Below are positions 34,101 through 45,782 of a stretch of DNA of 64,000 bases, piece after piece. Made by a program: the position numbers and the translations under genes. Origin of the DNA: Henricia sp. BOLD:AAB3569 (lineage: Eukaryota > Echinodermata > Asteroidea > Spinulosida > Echinasteridae); assembly GCA_037783545.1 (NCBI GenBank), contig JBBELK010000921.1, forward strand, positions 372,001 through 436,000, written 5' to 3'. Numbering within the stretch: the first letter of the stretch is position 1; each line of letters begins with the position of its first letter. A model generated the notes under the pieces. It was not told the origin of the DNA. It saw only the letters and a list, made by a program, of their open reading frames with translations, and did no database searches.

Positions 34101-35814
34101 ATTGACGGGGGGGGTGATAAGATTGATGGTCATGGTTCCTTCATGCAAGCACTTTAAAAGCTTTAAAATACATGTATACGCAAAGACAATGTCAAAATAT
34201 TAAGTCTTGAACCTTGAAACTTCAGTGGGTACAGTACTGGACCTTAGTGTAGGATATAGTTTGGTAACTTTGGTGACGTTATCATGACAACACTATTTCA
34301 ATCTCTTTAAATACTATATTTCAACTTTTAACCTCTATCCTTTACATACCCTTAACACCTTGCGTCTGTAACTTGTTTCAGACGCAAATCGTCTAGTTAT
34401 CGGTCCTATTTCTTGCAATGCTCATTTGTAAATAGGGCGCTTTAAAATGTCTCATCAGCATATTAATCGGACGAAAGAGAAAGTAATATTAAACATCCTG
34501 GGGTAGAAAAAAAATGAAATAAAATAAAGCCCCATAATTTGCAGTGGCCCAACATGTTACTTCATGAATTGCAAGAATATTCGACAAGTGTTGACAGCAA
34601 TGGGACCAAACATTTTTACCATTCATTCAACACAAAAAATGCATTGATTTTTAAGGTTTTCTGAAGTATTAATATATGTGGCTGAAATTCTACTAGGCAG
34701 TTTTAAGTATAAACATTATTCTTTAGTTGAGCAATGCTGTTGTCCGTGGAATTAGCCAAAAACAAACGTTTCATCTGCAAATGATAAAATGGACCTTTAA
34801 AGATAAATTGCAGACTTTGTAGAAAAACCCACGTTTTTCCCCCTTCCGAATAACTTTTTTCTGAACGACTTCTTCTGAACGATTATTTAGGTGTTTTTTT
34901 TAACAAGAGGCCCTTTAAAACCAGCATATTATTATACAGGATTAGTAGTTTCCCAAATTGTCAAATTTGACCAGTAAAACCGTACTCAGATACGTGGTTC
35001 CATCTCTCCATTGCATAATTCCGCCTGAGATTATTTCTTTAAATAAGAAAACGATAACTGAAGATATAAATTTGTAAGGCACACAGTTTTCTTACAAGGG
35101 CGTCCTCATATGAACGAAGTTATGCCCCTGGCTACAGCTGCACGGCTGCGTTTACCATGCAGTATAGCCAGGGAACCAACCTAAATAGGACGGTGGTTTC
35201 GCGCATTTTCTCTAAAGGATGGACTTTTTCATTGTTTTCTCAGAACGCAAATGAGGCACAAGATATAGGTTCATATTTTGTCATACATTTCCTCCATGGA
35301 GAATTTTAATCACGTTTGTAACAGTTTTCCAAGTCTGTATACGGGCTTTAAACTCTCTAACTAGGGATATGCACAAGATGAATCCAAAACAAAAGCCTAA
35401 TCAAGACATGAAGCTTCCCCAAGAATAGGATTAATTAGAAGGGAAAATGTATAATTAAAAACCAGTAATTTGTTTATCGTAAAGGGTGCAGTTTTTAGAA
35501 AGACGTGCGTTCTAATATTTTGGACAATTAAAGAGGTTGTTTAACTCTCTAATTAGGTTCTAAATATAGCAGTGCGTGGATATAGCCGAATAATCTGTGA
35601 AAATCTTTATTTTCTTGTCACCTTCGTGGGGGTGGGGGGTGGGGGGGGGGTCCTTCAACTGCCCAATTACAAACTAATTACTGAGTGGAAGATGCTAAAA
35701 TTTAGTGTTTCCTTGAAAGCAAGGAAATATAATACTAACTTGATGAGTTGTAAACACAAAATACACTTAGCCTGTTGAGATCAATGCAGTTTTCAACTCG
35801 TTGGATATACATAC
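34101..35814. other. No gene recognised
   Basis: This is mostly AT-rich, with a G-rich tract at 35628-35650. A 9-bp perfect stem (TTGCGTCTG / CAGACGCAA) lies near 34363-34388. The ORFs are short and without motifs. Confidence 0.6.
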
Positions 35815-36332
35815 TCTGGTGGGTGTATTCTGAGTTTTCGAATGTGTTGCTAAACGGCGGCTGAAAGGGCAAATAAAACAATGGGCCGCCCATCGCCCGA
35901 ATCGGCGGCTAACCTCAGCTTGGTGTAAACCGCAAAATTACGGCGTTATAACGCTCTATTTACGGCGTTATAACGCCATAATATTACGGTGTTATAACGC
36001 CGTAATAGAGCGTTATAACGCCCTGATAATATGGCATTATAACGCCGTAATTTTACGGCGTTATAACGCCGTAAATAGAGCGTTATAACGCCCTATTAGG
36101 GCGTTATAACGCTGTAATATTACGGCGTTATAACGCCGTATTAGCGCGCGATTATAACGCCGTATTAGAGCGTTATAACGCCGTATTAGAGCGTTATAAC
36201 GCCGTAATAGGGCGTTATAACGCCGTATTAGGGCGTTATAACGCCGTAAAGTTACGGCGTTATAACGCCCTATTATGGCGTTATAATGCCGTAATAAAAA
36301 CAAGTAGTTTTGTTGGCGGAAATCAGCCACCG
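35815..36332 (-). repeat. Palindrome-rich repeat element, copy 2 (inverted)
   Basis: This is the same element as 15311-15795, in reverse orientation: flank, GGCGGCTAACCTCAGC, an array of GGCGTTATAACGCC units (about 35934-36295), then GGCGGAAATCAGCCACCG. Homology extends past the array (AAACGGCGGCTG; CTGGTGGGTGTATTCTGAG), so the unit is about 0.5 kb. The array length differs from copy 1. Confidence 0.8.
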
Positions 36333-36537
36333 TAAGAAACAAACCATGCAACAACTAGTACTAGTTCTACACCGGGACGTCTTGGACGTGTTAGAGGAAG
36401 GTGGGCTTCATAAAACTACTCTATCATGTCTATAATCCAATGTTTATTGTCAGCCAAAACTTAGTCTACCATTAATAAACCTTATCGACGTTCGCAATGC
36501 ATCATGGTATTGGATGGCAAAATTGCTCGGCTAATTG

Positions 36538-37026
36538 TGCATAAACCTATGGGGCGGACGTGACTCGGACACGTTTTTGCTCATTTTCACGAAAACCAAA
36601 AAGAGTTCAAGAACCAACCTCCTGCCACTTTATCTTCAATACAATAGGGGCCTAGGCCTACATATCAAACATACTGACAAACATGTCCCGAAACGAAAAT
36701 GTTGCAAATGCGAGAAATCATCGCGGATTCCCTTCGTGGCTGGCGAGTCTGTGTAACACGGACTCGCAGTGAAGAACACTCAATCCAACCACGCCGTGGC
36801 CATACGGCGCATACCGAGCTGCGAGCGCGGTACACGGACTCCCCCACTACGAAGGGAATTCAAATGATTTCTCGCATTTGCAACATTTTTGTTTCGGGAC
36901 ATGTTTGTCAGTATGTTGTATTGAAGATAAAGTGGTGGGAGGTTGGTTCTTGAACTCTTTTTGGTTTTTGTGAAAATGAGCAAAAAAGTTGCAGAGTTCG
37001 CGTCTGCCCCATAGGTTTATGCACTA
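36538..37026. mobile_element. Fold-back element with ~200-bp arms
   Basis: The left arm starts GTGCATAAACCTATGGGGC, and the inverted right arm ends GCCCCATAGGTTTATGCAC. Similarity continues inward (CTCATTTTCACGAAAACC; CAAATGCGAGAAATCAT) to a central loop near 36770-36830. A possible TAAT flank is seen on each side. It has no coding capacity. Confidence 0.85.
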
Positions 37027-38013
37027 ATGTTTACGTACGCAGTTTGTACCGTGGCGGTACGCGTATTAAACGGAAATTACTTTTCTGCGCGTCCCGACAT
37101 ACAGCTGTTTCATTACCTAACATGTCTACATTAGTGATTTGTCTCTTGAAATAAAATAATTACCAACAAACCAATAACAACCCGCGACAACCCATGACAA
37201 ATGCACCAAAATCCGAAACTAAAGGCAAAGTATAATTGATAGCCTGTATACAGTCGTCATCTGTATATTTTATGCTTTCAAAGTGTAAAGAAATAAGGAA
37301 TTTTTGGTAATATTTTTGCAGTGAAAATTTCTGCAGTAATATTTTTTCAGCAATATTTCTGCAGTGAATTGAACTGTGGCGTTTACCTTGCAAATTCGAT
37401 AGTTATATTTCCTAAACATCTTTTCCTTTAAAATTAGTATGAGGGAAAAAAACAATACCATGCAGGTCTGCAGTGAGACGCAAGGTGCATGTAGAATTGA
37501 ACCCTGATACTGTCTATTTGCCACAAATGGTATTTTTTTCGTATACATTGAACAAAGATTTTAAGGAAATTACCTCCTGGAATCAACACATAATGTAATT
37601 TTAAGATATACTTCCCACTTGCACTTTTGTCGCAAATGTTGCTTTTCTGTAGAAAAATCATGTTTTCTTCCTCAAATATTGCCTTCAGTTAGTGCACAAG
37701 ATAACCATTCACGCGCGCGCGCAGCGCCCTCTGTTGTCGCGCTTACGCACAGACTGCTCGCACGTCATTTTGTGCATTACTTTATGCAGTAATTTTATCA
37801 TTTATTTATCTCAGAAATGCAACATTTGCGACAAAAGTGTCAGTGAAAAGTATATCTTAGAATTGAATAAGCTATCGATTCCAACATATAAATTTACCCA
37901 AATCCGTGTTCAATGTATATGAAAAAAATACCCCACAAATTAACATTTTTGCAGTTAAAAACCAGTCTGGTTTGCAGTTTTTGTTACTTTTATTGTGTTT
38001 ATTTGCAGAAAGC

Positions 38014-38340
38014 ATGGCGGTGTCCTCAGTTGATCCTGTTGATGTTTCAGCGGAACTTGGAGATGATGGGCCGCCAACTAAGCGACTACTTCGCTCTGTG
38101 ACATCCAGTGACCAACAAGCGCAACCTTTACCTGGAAGACACCATGTTCTCCCCCTTCAGTGCATCATCTGTAGGAATACAGCAAGGAACGATCCACGAA
38201 AAAACGAAACGTTGAGAGGTTCATAAACTGTGAAACAATCCAAGGTGGTAAATTGAAATTGATGAAAGCTGCTAAAATTAGGCAAGACGAGCGGCTTTTA
38301 CTCGACATAGAAGGTACAGATCTGGTTGCTATCGAGGCCA
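38014..38340 (+). pseudogene. Cys-rich exon fragment, copy 1
   Basis: A splice-acceptor-like TTTATTTGCAG precedes AAAGC and ATG 38014. The peptide runs MAVSSVDPVDVSAELGDD, then PPTKRLLRS, then PLQCIICRN. A frame change in an A6 run near 38201 shifts it to ERFINCETIQGGK, then KAAKIRQDERLLLDIEG, then TDLVAIEA, where the transposon begins at 38341. This CIIC...LLDIEG...VAIEA layout matches N-terminal regions of multiplied invertebrate genes of unknown function, often tied to mobile elements (from memory). Only the first part of the domain is present in this copy. Confidence 0.6.
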
Positions 38341-38490
38341 GGGGCCTTATTCACAAACCACCCGCAATTTTTGCGTTTTGCGGGGCCCGTAAGTGGATGT
38401 TAAGGGCACGTAAGACTTGCGTTAAGTGGTATTCACGAAGCACCCTGAGAGTTTCCTTTGAAGACCCGCAAACTGCGGGCACCGGCAACT
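38341..38490 (+). mobile_element. Left-end fragment of the GGGGCC TIR transposon (copy 1)
   Basis: It starts GGGGCCTTATTCACAAACC and is cut after 150 bp at the duplication junction. The full element is at 39875-41053. Confidence 0.85.
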
Positions 38491-39547
38491 TTTTGGTTTT
38501 TGTAAAAATGAGCAAAAAAGTTGCAGAGTTCGCGTCTGCCCCATAGGTTTATGCACTAATGTTTACGTACGCAGTTTGTACCGTGGCGGTACGCGTATTA
38601 AACGGAAATTACTTTTCTGCGCGTCCCGACATACAGCTGTTTCATTACCTAACATGTCTACATTAGTGATTTGTCTCTTGAAAAAAAAAAATTACCAACA
38701 AACCAATAACAACCCGCGACAACCCATGACAAATGCACCAAAATCCGAAACTAAAGGCAAAGTATAATTGATAGCCTGTATACAGTCGTCATCTGTATAT
38801 TTTATGCTTTCAAAGTGTAAAGAAATAAGGTGTTTTTTTGTAATATTTTTGCAGTGAAAATTTCTGCAGTAATATTTTTTCAGCAATATTTCTGCAGTGA
38901 ATTGAACTGTGGCGTTTACCTTGCAAATTCGATAGTTATATTTCCTAAACATCTTTTCCTTTAAAATTAGTATGAGGGAAAAAAACAATACCATGCAGGT
39001 CTGCAGTGAGACGCAAGGTGCATGTAGAATTGAAACCTGATACTGTCTATTTGCCACAAATGGTATTTTTTTCGTATACATTGAACAAAGATTTTAAGGA
39101 AATTACCTCCTGGAATCAACACATAATGTAATTTTAAGATATACTTCCCACTTGCACTTTTGTCGCAAATGTTGCTTTTCAGTAGAAAAATCATGTTTTC
39201 TTCCTCAAATATTGCCTTCAGTTAGTGCACAAGATAACCATTCACGCGCGCGCGCAGCGCCCTCTGTTGTCGCGCTTACGCACAGACTGCTCGCCACGTC
39301 ATTTTGTGCATTACTTTATGCAGTAATTTTATCATTTATTTATCTCAGAAATGCAACATTTGCGACAAAAGTGTCAGTGAAAAGTATATCTTAGAATTGA
39401 ATAAGCTATCGATTCCAACATATAAATTTACCCAAATCCGTGTTCAATGCATATGAAAAAAATACCCCACAAATTAACATTTTTGCAGTTAAAAACCAGT
39501 CTGGTTTGCAGTTTTTTTTACTTTTATTGTGTTTATTTGCAGAAAGC

Positions 39548-39874
39548 ATTGCGGTGTCCTCAGTTGATCCTGTTGATGTTTCAGCGGAACTTGGAGATGA
39601 TGGGCCGCCAACTAAGCGACTACTTCGCTCTGTGACATCCAGTGACCAACAAGCGCAACCTTTACCTGGAAGACACCATGTTCTCCCCCTTCAGTGCATC
39701 ATCTGTAGGAATACAGCAAGGAACGATCCACGAAAAAACGAAACGTTGAGAGGCTCATAAACTGTGAAACAATCCAAGGTGGTAAATTGAAATTGATGAA
39801 AGCTGCTAAAATTAGGCAAGACGAGCGGCTTTTACTCGACATAGAAGGTACAGATCTGGTTGCTATCGAGGCAA
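39548..39874 (+). pseudogene. Cys-rich exon fragment, copy 2 (start codon lost)
   Basis: It is nearly identical to copy 1, including the A6-run frame change, but the ATG of copy 1 reads ATT at 39548-39550. The exon stops at the transposon (39875) and resumes after it at 41054. Confidence 0.65.
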
Positions 39875-41053
39875 GGGGCCTTATTCACAAACCACCCGCA
39901 ATTTTTGCGTTTTGCGGGGCCCGTAAGTGGATGTTAAGGGCACGTAAGACTTGCGTTAAGTGGTATTCACGAAGCACCCTGAGAGTTTCCTTTGAAGACC
40001 CGCAAACTGCGGGCACCGGCAACTTAACGCAAAGAGCAAGTTTTAATCACTGGTTCGTTCGTTTAAATCCGGCCTCGTGCTGTGTGTTCTCAGCCAATGA
40101 GGATGCGTAAACTGTCTTTTATTATATCTCGAATATCAGTTTGAAACATAATTGTCGAAATGAGTGTCATTTTGCACATCAATTCACCGTTCAAACACTT
40201 GTTTATTGAGCAAGTCACACTCTACAAGTATGATTAAAGGACACATGACACCAGAAAAAGGACCAACAAAAACGGCATGTAAAAAAACTATTAGAAAGAT
40301 CCCTTCAAGTTAAGTATGTTCTCTGTGGCCAATCCGAATTATAAAGCTCCATTTTATAGTGCCACAAGTTATTATAGTACGGCCGCAAATTATAGTAAGA
40401 AACCCACCCTTTAAAAGACATGCACAACTTCGTGAAATAAATATCACATATGACACTAATGCGGGGCTTCATAGAATCACACATTGACAAATACATCTGT
40501 CATCAAGGGATGGTGTCGTTATAAAATAAGCCTTTGCACACTTAGATGACCAGACTAAATGTGTGGTTGCTATGTAATGTGATCCGGTTTACGGTATTCT
40601 TGGGTTTCACTTGGTTTGACAACGGTTGCTATCCGCCATTACTGTGTCCATACTGCACTGTACAAAAATAGCTGTAATTGTTTTACAGTACTTTACTGTA
40701 ATATTTTACTGACAGTAATTTACTGTACATATGTTTTACAAAATACATATGTTTTATTACAAACAAGGGTCCATGTAACAAATATTTGTACAGTACCTTA
40801 TTTGTTTACTATCGATTCAGTTCTTCTTGAATCGAATATACTGCCATGAGTGCCGCCATTTTGACGCTTAAGACGACTCACTCAAGTTGTGGGCCCGTTG
40901 CGGGAAGTCTGGAGTTCCCGCAAATTTACGGGCAGTTTACGAGTGCACGCAGATTTAAGTCGGTTTTGTGAATAACCCGCAAAAGCTTAAGTGGGGGTTA
41001 CGGGGTAGTTGCGTGCCCGCAAATAGTTGCGGGGGCTTTGTGAATAAGGCCCC
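39875..41053. mobile_element. TIR DNA transposon, non-autonomous, inside an exon
   Basis: The ends are GGGGCCTTATTCACAAA and its inverted match TTTGTGAATAAGGCCCC. Subterminal regions on both sides are rich in TTGCGGG/CCCGCAA motifs and an extra TTATTCACAAAA. No transposase ORF is seen. The exon reading frame continues across the element, so insertion into coding sequence is clear. Borders suggest an AGG duplication of 3 bp if the ends are slightly asymmetric; this is not certain. Confidence 0.85.
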
Positions 41054-41160
41054 AGGTACCACCGGACTTGCTACCTTAAGTATACCAATATTGCTCGAGA
41101 CTATTCTTCGAAAGACCTAGTGCAGCAACCACACTTACAACAGACCTTTGATAAGTCAGG
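41054..41160 (+). pseudogene. Continuation of the split Cys-rich exon
   Basis: AGGTACCACCGGACTTGC reads RYHRTC, the expected continuation of VAIEA in this domain (an EARYHxxC motif). It is followed by YLKYTNIARDYSSK before a stop near 41160. This supports insertion of the 1.18-kb element between EA and RYH. Confidence 0.65.
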
Positions 41161-41182
41161 TTGTAAATAAGGAGAAGCTCAT

Positions 41183-41553
41183 TGTATATACACCAATTTG
41201 GTAATAAGGTCTTCTTCCCTGTATATCCGCCATAGCTGGGGGGCTTCCACTGAATGAACTGTATGTTTTTGCTGTTGCTGAAGCTGCATTTGTTTACTTC
41301 TAACAAGTTGCGCGTCTTTGTAGGATTGTGTGCGCGCGAAGGCGGGCGCGTCGCGTGTACGCAAAGGCGGGCGCGTCGCGTGTACGCAAAGGCGGGCGCG
41401 TCGCGTATACGCGAGCGAGGCGCGTTCGTGCATGTAATGGATGAGCGCTTTTCGTTCTAACAGCAACACAAAACGCACAGCCCATGCAGTGGACGCCCCC
41501 CAGCTATGGCGGATATGCAGGGAGGAGATATTAGTTACCGGATTGGTGTATAC
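41183..41553. mobile_element. TIR element with GC-rich minisatellite core
   Basis: Arms of about 55-60 bp match in inverted orientation (GTATATACACCAATTTGG...CCGCCATAGCTGGGGGGC against GCCCCCCAGCTATGGCGG...GGTGTATAC). The core has three copies of a 24-bp unit, AAGGCGGGCGCGTCGCGTGT plus ACGC, near 41338-41412. It has no transposase. Confidence 0.85.
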
Positions 41554-43388
41554 CTGGGACTAATGTCGCATTGATCTCAGTCAGCCACTCGACTGCGAAC
41601 AAAAATTGATATGGTTTCCCCTCCAAGAAAGTTATATGTAAATAAAGAGACAACATACCAGTAGCATTTTTAAGATGACTTTATGCCAGGTTTATATTGC
41701 AATAATTGAAAGCAATAAATGTACATGTAAACTTGTTGCTTTACATTTTACATACTATGTAAGCTAAAAACAAAGAGGCATATTTCAAACAACCTTTTCA
41801 AGTATTTTGAAAAGGTTAAAATTTGCAGGTGAACATCTCCTTCAAGAACTCTCAGAACTGCTTACACTTGTAAGAGTTACACATGTGATGTTTAATACAA
41901 CAAAATTTTCACTTGCACACCATGCAAAGCCTCAAATGAAAAAGATGGTGTACATTGTTTCATATTGTAACAGTGTAGAATTTGAAAATGTTAGATGCAA
42001 TAAATGAATGTACAATGTTATGTATAACAAAGTAATGCTGTTGTATGATAGCAACTGTTTAAGATAAACATGATAAAGTACCCCACCATACATGTACTTT
42101 TAAAAGGAAGGTTCTTGTATCACAACATATAATTTGGGTTTAAAGCACCAGTACACTAACTATTGGGAATCTCAAAATCAGAAATGTTTACAGATTTACA
42201 CCAAACTTACCTCTCTAAATGTAAAAGAGTGAAAAACTCACTCTTCAAAAGAGTGACTCCCTTATAAAACCACTCGGAAAAGGTGAAAATCACTCTAAAA
42301 ATAGGGAAATTCTAAACAAGGGGCAAAAACCACTCAAAGAAGGAGCCATATAAAGGACAGCTCGAAAAAGAGGAATAGTTTGGTCTGAAGTGCTATGGTC
42401 TTTAAGAAATGATTACAACAATTAGTTTTGGTCTCATGAGACGAATAATACCCTTATGTTTTTGTGGGTAAATATCGGGATCGGTTTTTTTTAAATTTTG
42501 GCTTGACTAACATGACTGATTGCGCTCAAACTTACACAGGTTGCTCATTTCATGCATACTTTCCACCACACAAAGTGAGAATACTGCTAGTGATGAAAAA
42601 CCAATCATGTACTGGGGCTTTAAGTTTGCTGATTTTTAAAATTCACTAATCATAAAGTACCTCGCACGATACATGTATGTATGGAGGTAGACAAATTTGT
42701 TTGTCGATGGTTTAAAAAAGATTCTACTGTACATGTACTTGTGACAAAAGCAATTGAACATAAGTCCATATCTTGCAGCCGTAACAAAGACTTGAAATAT
42801 TTAAATTAAGGGCCTATTACATGTAAATGTATCTATACATTTCCGATGTTCAGATATTTGATGAAGATCGTCACATATGCACCTGATGACAACACAGCTA
42901 AGTTACACTTTTAATGATACTTTGCACTAGTACTAGTAGGTTCATTAACATGTGGCTGGCTAAGAAATTACAATTCCGAATGGATGAGGAGTAAAAAATA
43001 AAACGTTTTTGTGAAAACTCTGAAAATTTGCTGTATATGTTAACTTTTAATAGTACATGCCTGATAAGAATCTCCCAACAGAAATGTAATTGTTGAATAA
43101 AAAGAATAAATACATCTATAATCAGTATTTAAGCATACAAAATGCAAGGGGAGGTAGGGATGCAGGAATGATTTCAAACCATAAACAGGAACACATCTAA
43201 GAAAATTATTAAAAGGGATGCTTTCATATGAATTTATACAAAATGTCTTTCTTTGGAAATAATTGAGAAAGCAGAAATAGAAAAAATGCAACTCAAACAA
43301 TAACAAAGTCCCTGATGCACCCGTCAGTTGTTGGGAAAAAAAAGAAAACTGACTAACAAATTTCCAACATTGGTTTGTGTGCAATTTT
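41554..43388. other. No gene recognised
   Basis: This is AT-rich intergenic-type sequence with short, motif-free ORFs on both strands. Confidence 0.6.
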
Positions 43389-43492
43389 GACTACTATAGA
43401 TTTGTACACGACTCTCCAAAAATGACCAATAGAGGGCGCTTGACTACCATAGATTTGTACACGACTCTCCAAAAATGACCAATAGAGGGCGC
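43389..43492 (+). repeat. 52-bp tandem duplication
   Basis: GACTACTATAGATTTGTACA through AATAGAGGGCGC is repeated once with a single visible change (TATAG to CATAG). Confidence 0.9.
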
Positions 43493-43689
43493 TATTTTCA
43501 AACGTGAATTTTTAATTGAATTTTACTAATTAGTGTGCAGTTTTCGACACTGGCGACATTGATATTTTTGTTCAGGGGTATCAAAACTATACATTGATAA
43601 ACATTTCAGGTAGTTTCTGGGGGGATAGATCACAGATTTTGATTTCTGAAAGCCTTTTGCATATGATCATCCCATGGCCTATTTGTCAT

Positions 43690-44505
43690 CTGAACTTGAC
43701 GAAATCCCATAGACAATGCACGTGTTTTTATAAGAGGCAATTCACACACTTCTACACGTCCGATTCCAGTCAAACTTGGCAGATAGTTAGTACATACCCT
43801 GAAGGTGTACCACCATTCCGTGGATTCATGGTCACGTGACCAGGTGTCGGATTACAGACAGTCGAAAGTCGGTAATTATAATATTCAAAAATCTGTAAAA
43901 AATCAACCGTTTGAGATAAGGACAAAATTTCTTCGGGTTTGACCTTAATTCATTAAGTACTACATTTTGTTTCTATACATTGACCTTGAATTTCGCTTCC
44001 TTTTGGTCGAAAACGAGGCTGGCTCGCCATTTAAAAATGGTAGTGGTATTGGAATGCAGTCCTCTTTGTTAGTCTTAGGACCCCTTGGGCATTTAAAAAA
44101 TACAAAAAGTTAAGCCGTCACACAAAATAGCGCTCTCTAGCGGCGAGTTGAAAAATGGCCAAAACGCATTTTGAACAGATGTCTGTGGCGAAGTTTTTGC
44201 AAATTGGCCCAAAATTGCCGCTAATGGTCACCGAGGGTCAGTGAACATGCCCATACCTTCAAAATGTTAATGATGTCAACAGGTGTCAAATTACACTCAG
44301 TTGAACATTCATTCTTCAAGCAGCTATATGTACAGAACGAAAAGGCCGATCAAGGTCAAATTTTCTGTTTTATGTTTATTGTGACTTGGTCTAATGTATA
44401 TTATCAGCAAAATGTTGTGACGTCAAGATGACGTCATGAAATGAGCGAGTTTTTAAGCAAACATTAGCCAAGGTCGTTTACTTTCTCTATTGGTCGTATG
44501 TTGTA
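43690..44505 (+). repeat. One diverged satellite monomer
   Basis: It matches the edge-type unit at 13.8-14.55 kb (TCCGATTCCAGTCAAACTTG, GTCACGTGACCAGGTGTCGG, CCGTTTGAGATA, GAGGCTGGCTCGCC). It breaks off at GGTCGTATG. From there to 45,050 the sequence is AT-rich with no gene. Confidence 0.85.
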
Positions 44506-45083
44506 TTGACAACAAACTCATACTCATTATTTATTTACATGTATATACTTTTTCTAACACATGTAGATATTAGTTTTAAAGTTAACAGATATAACTATTT
44601 TTAACACCTGCCCTACTTAAACATGTAAACACGTTACAAACTCTTAATATATTCCTTATTTATTTTATATGCTTTTTCTAACATGTTTGGTAAAATAAAA
44701 CAAACACCTGTTGACGGGAATAAATTCCACTCTGTACATAAATTATTCCAACAACCACTATTTAATAAACTATTCATTCCAACACAACTCCCCATATATA
44801 GGTATTTGATAACTTCATACCCGAAAGTAGCAACAAACCTGAAACGTAATGACGTCACACAGTATTCATTACGGTGCTTTTGTATTTTAAATACAGTATT
44901 TATAAGTACATGTATGACCTAAAATTTATGAAGGGTATACATGTAGACAGTTTCGTGAATATTTTTCAAACAGTTTTACACTTTTTTTAAAGCTGAAAAC
45001 CAGATAATTAAAAATGTCCGAAACAGCGTGTTTGTTTCTAACAAACACCAGATTTGTAGTTTTTTTGTTTTTTTGTTTTTTTT

Positions 45084-45145
45084 GGCTTTCCGCACTCCTG
45101 CGGAAAGCCTTTGAAACTGTTCTGATTTTTTTTTTTTTTTTTTTA
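45084..45145 (+). repeat. Hairpin/T-run module
   Basis: The stem-loop (45084-45109) has arms GGCTTTCCGCA / TGCGGAAAGCC and loop CTCC. The tail ends GTTCTGA and about 20 T follow. Context is the same as at 1.0 and 12.0 kb. Confidence 0.8.
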
Positions 45146-45690
45146 GCTTTTTTTATTCTTCTCCCAAAACCTCATAGACAAAGCGCATGGTCTTTCGGCC
45201 TGGCAAAATGGTCACTTGCAAAGCTCGGATCATCATCAAACTTGGTCACAACAATCACCTCATAATGAAGTACTGCACAAATGTGTTTACATTTTGATGA
45301 CGTCATCAGGTGTCAGATTACAAGCGTTTGAAATATATGGCCTTCAAATTGAAACTTCTGTAAAAATTCAACCGTTTGAGATACAAACTTTATTCTTTCG
45401 GCAATGGTCATGACTATCCAAGGTCTAAATTTCATACACAGACATTGACCTTGAATCTTGCTTCCTATTGGTCGAAAACGAGGCTGCCCTGTCATTTAAA
45501 ACTGGTAGCAGATACAGAGATCGGGTCAAAAGTGTTAGTCTCAAGACGTCTTGGGCATTCCAAAAATACCAAAAGTTAAGTCGTGACACGAAAGAGCGCC
45601 CTCTAGCGGCAAGTTGAAAAATTGCCAAAACCTATTTTGAAGAGATGTCTGTGGCGAAGTTTTTGCAAATTGGCCCAAAATTGGTGCATA

Positions 45691-45782
45691 CACTATGAGC
45701 AAAAACATGTACATGTTCATTGTGACCCCATTGTTAGTAACAATGGTGTGTGCCCAATTTCCATTGTTAGATGTTCATAGTG
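45691..45782. mobile_element. 92-bp CACTA-like MITE
   Basis: The ends CACTATGAGCA and TGTTCATAGTG are inverted. A 3-bp duplication, ATA, borders it (45688-45690 and 45783-45785). Removing it restores the uninterrupted monomer (GGTGCATATGTTCACTGAG). A CACTA 5' end plus a 3-bp duplication fits the CACTA group. Confidence 0.85.

Larger units (their letters stand above)
36958..40023 (+). repeat. 1,533-bp direct tandem duplication
   Basis: Copy 1 (36958-38490) and copy 2 (38491-40023) match with only scattered substitutions and 1-bp indels. The junction joins a transposon interior (CACCGGCAAC) to the fold-back arm (TTTTTGGTTTTTG) with a short AACT microhomology. Each copy holds a broken Cys-rich exon and the left end of the GGGGCC transposon. 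Confidence 0.92.

Noticed and set aside
37434-39194. Paired - strand ORFs of 75-129 codons
   Set aside because: They are duplicated by the 1,533-bp tandem duplication, are AT-driven, and have no motif.
41300-41485. Arg/Ala-rich ORFs in the 41.3-41.5 kb region
   Set aside because: They are created by the 24-bp GC-rich minisatellite units.
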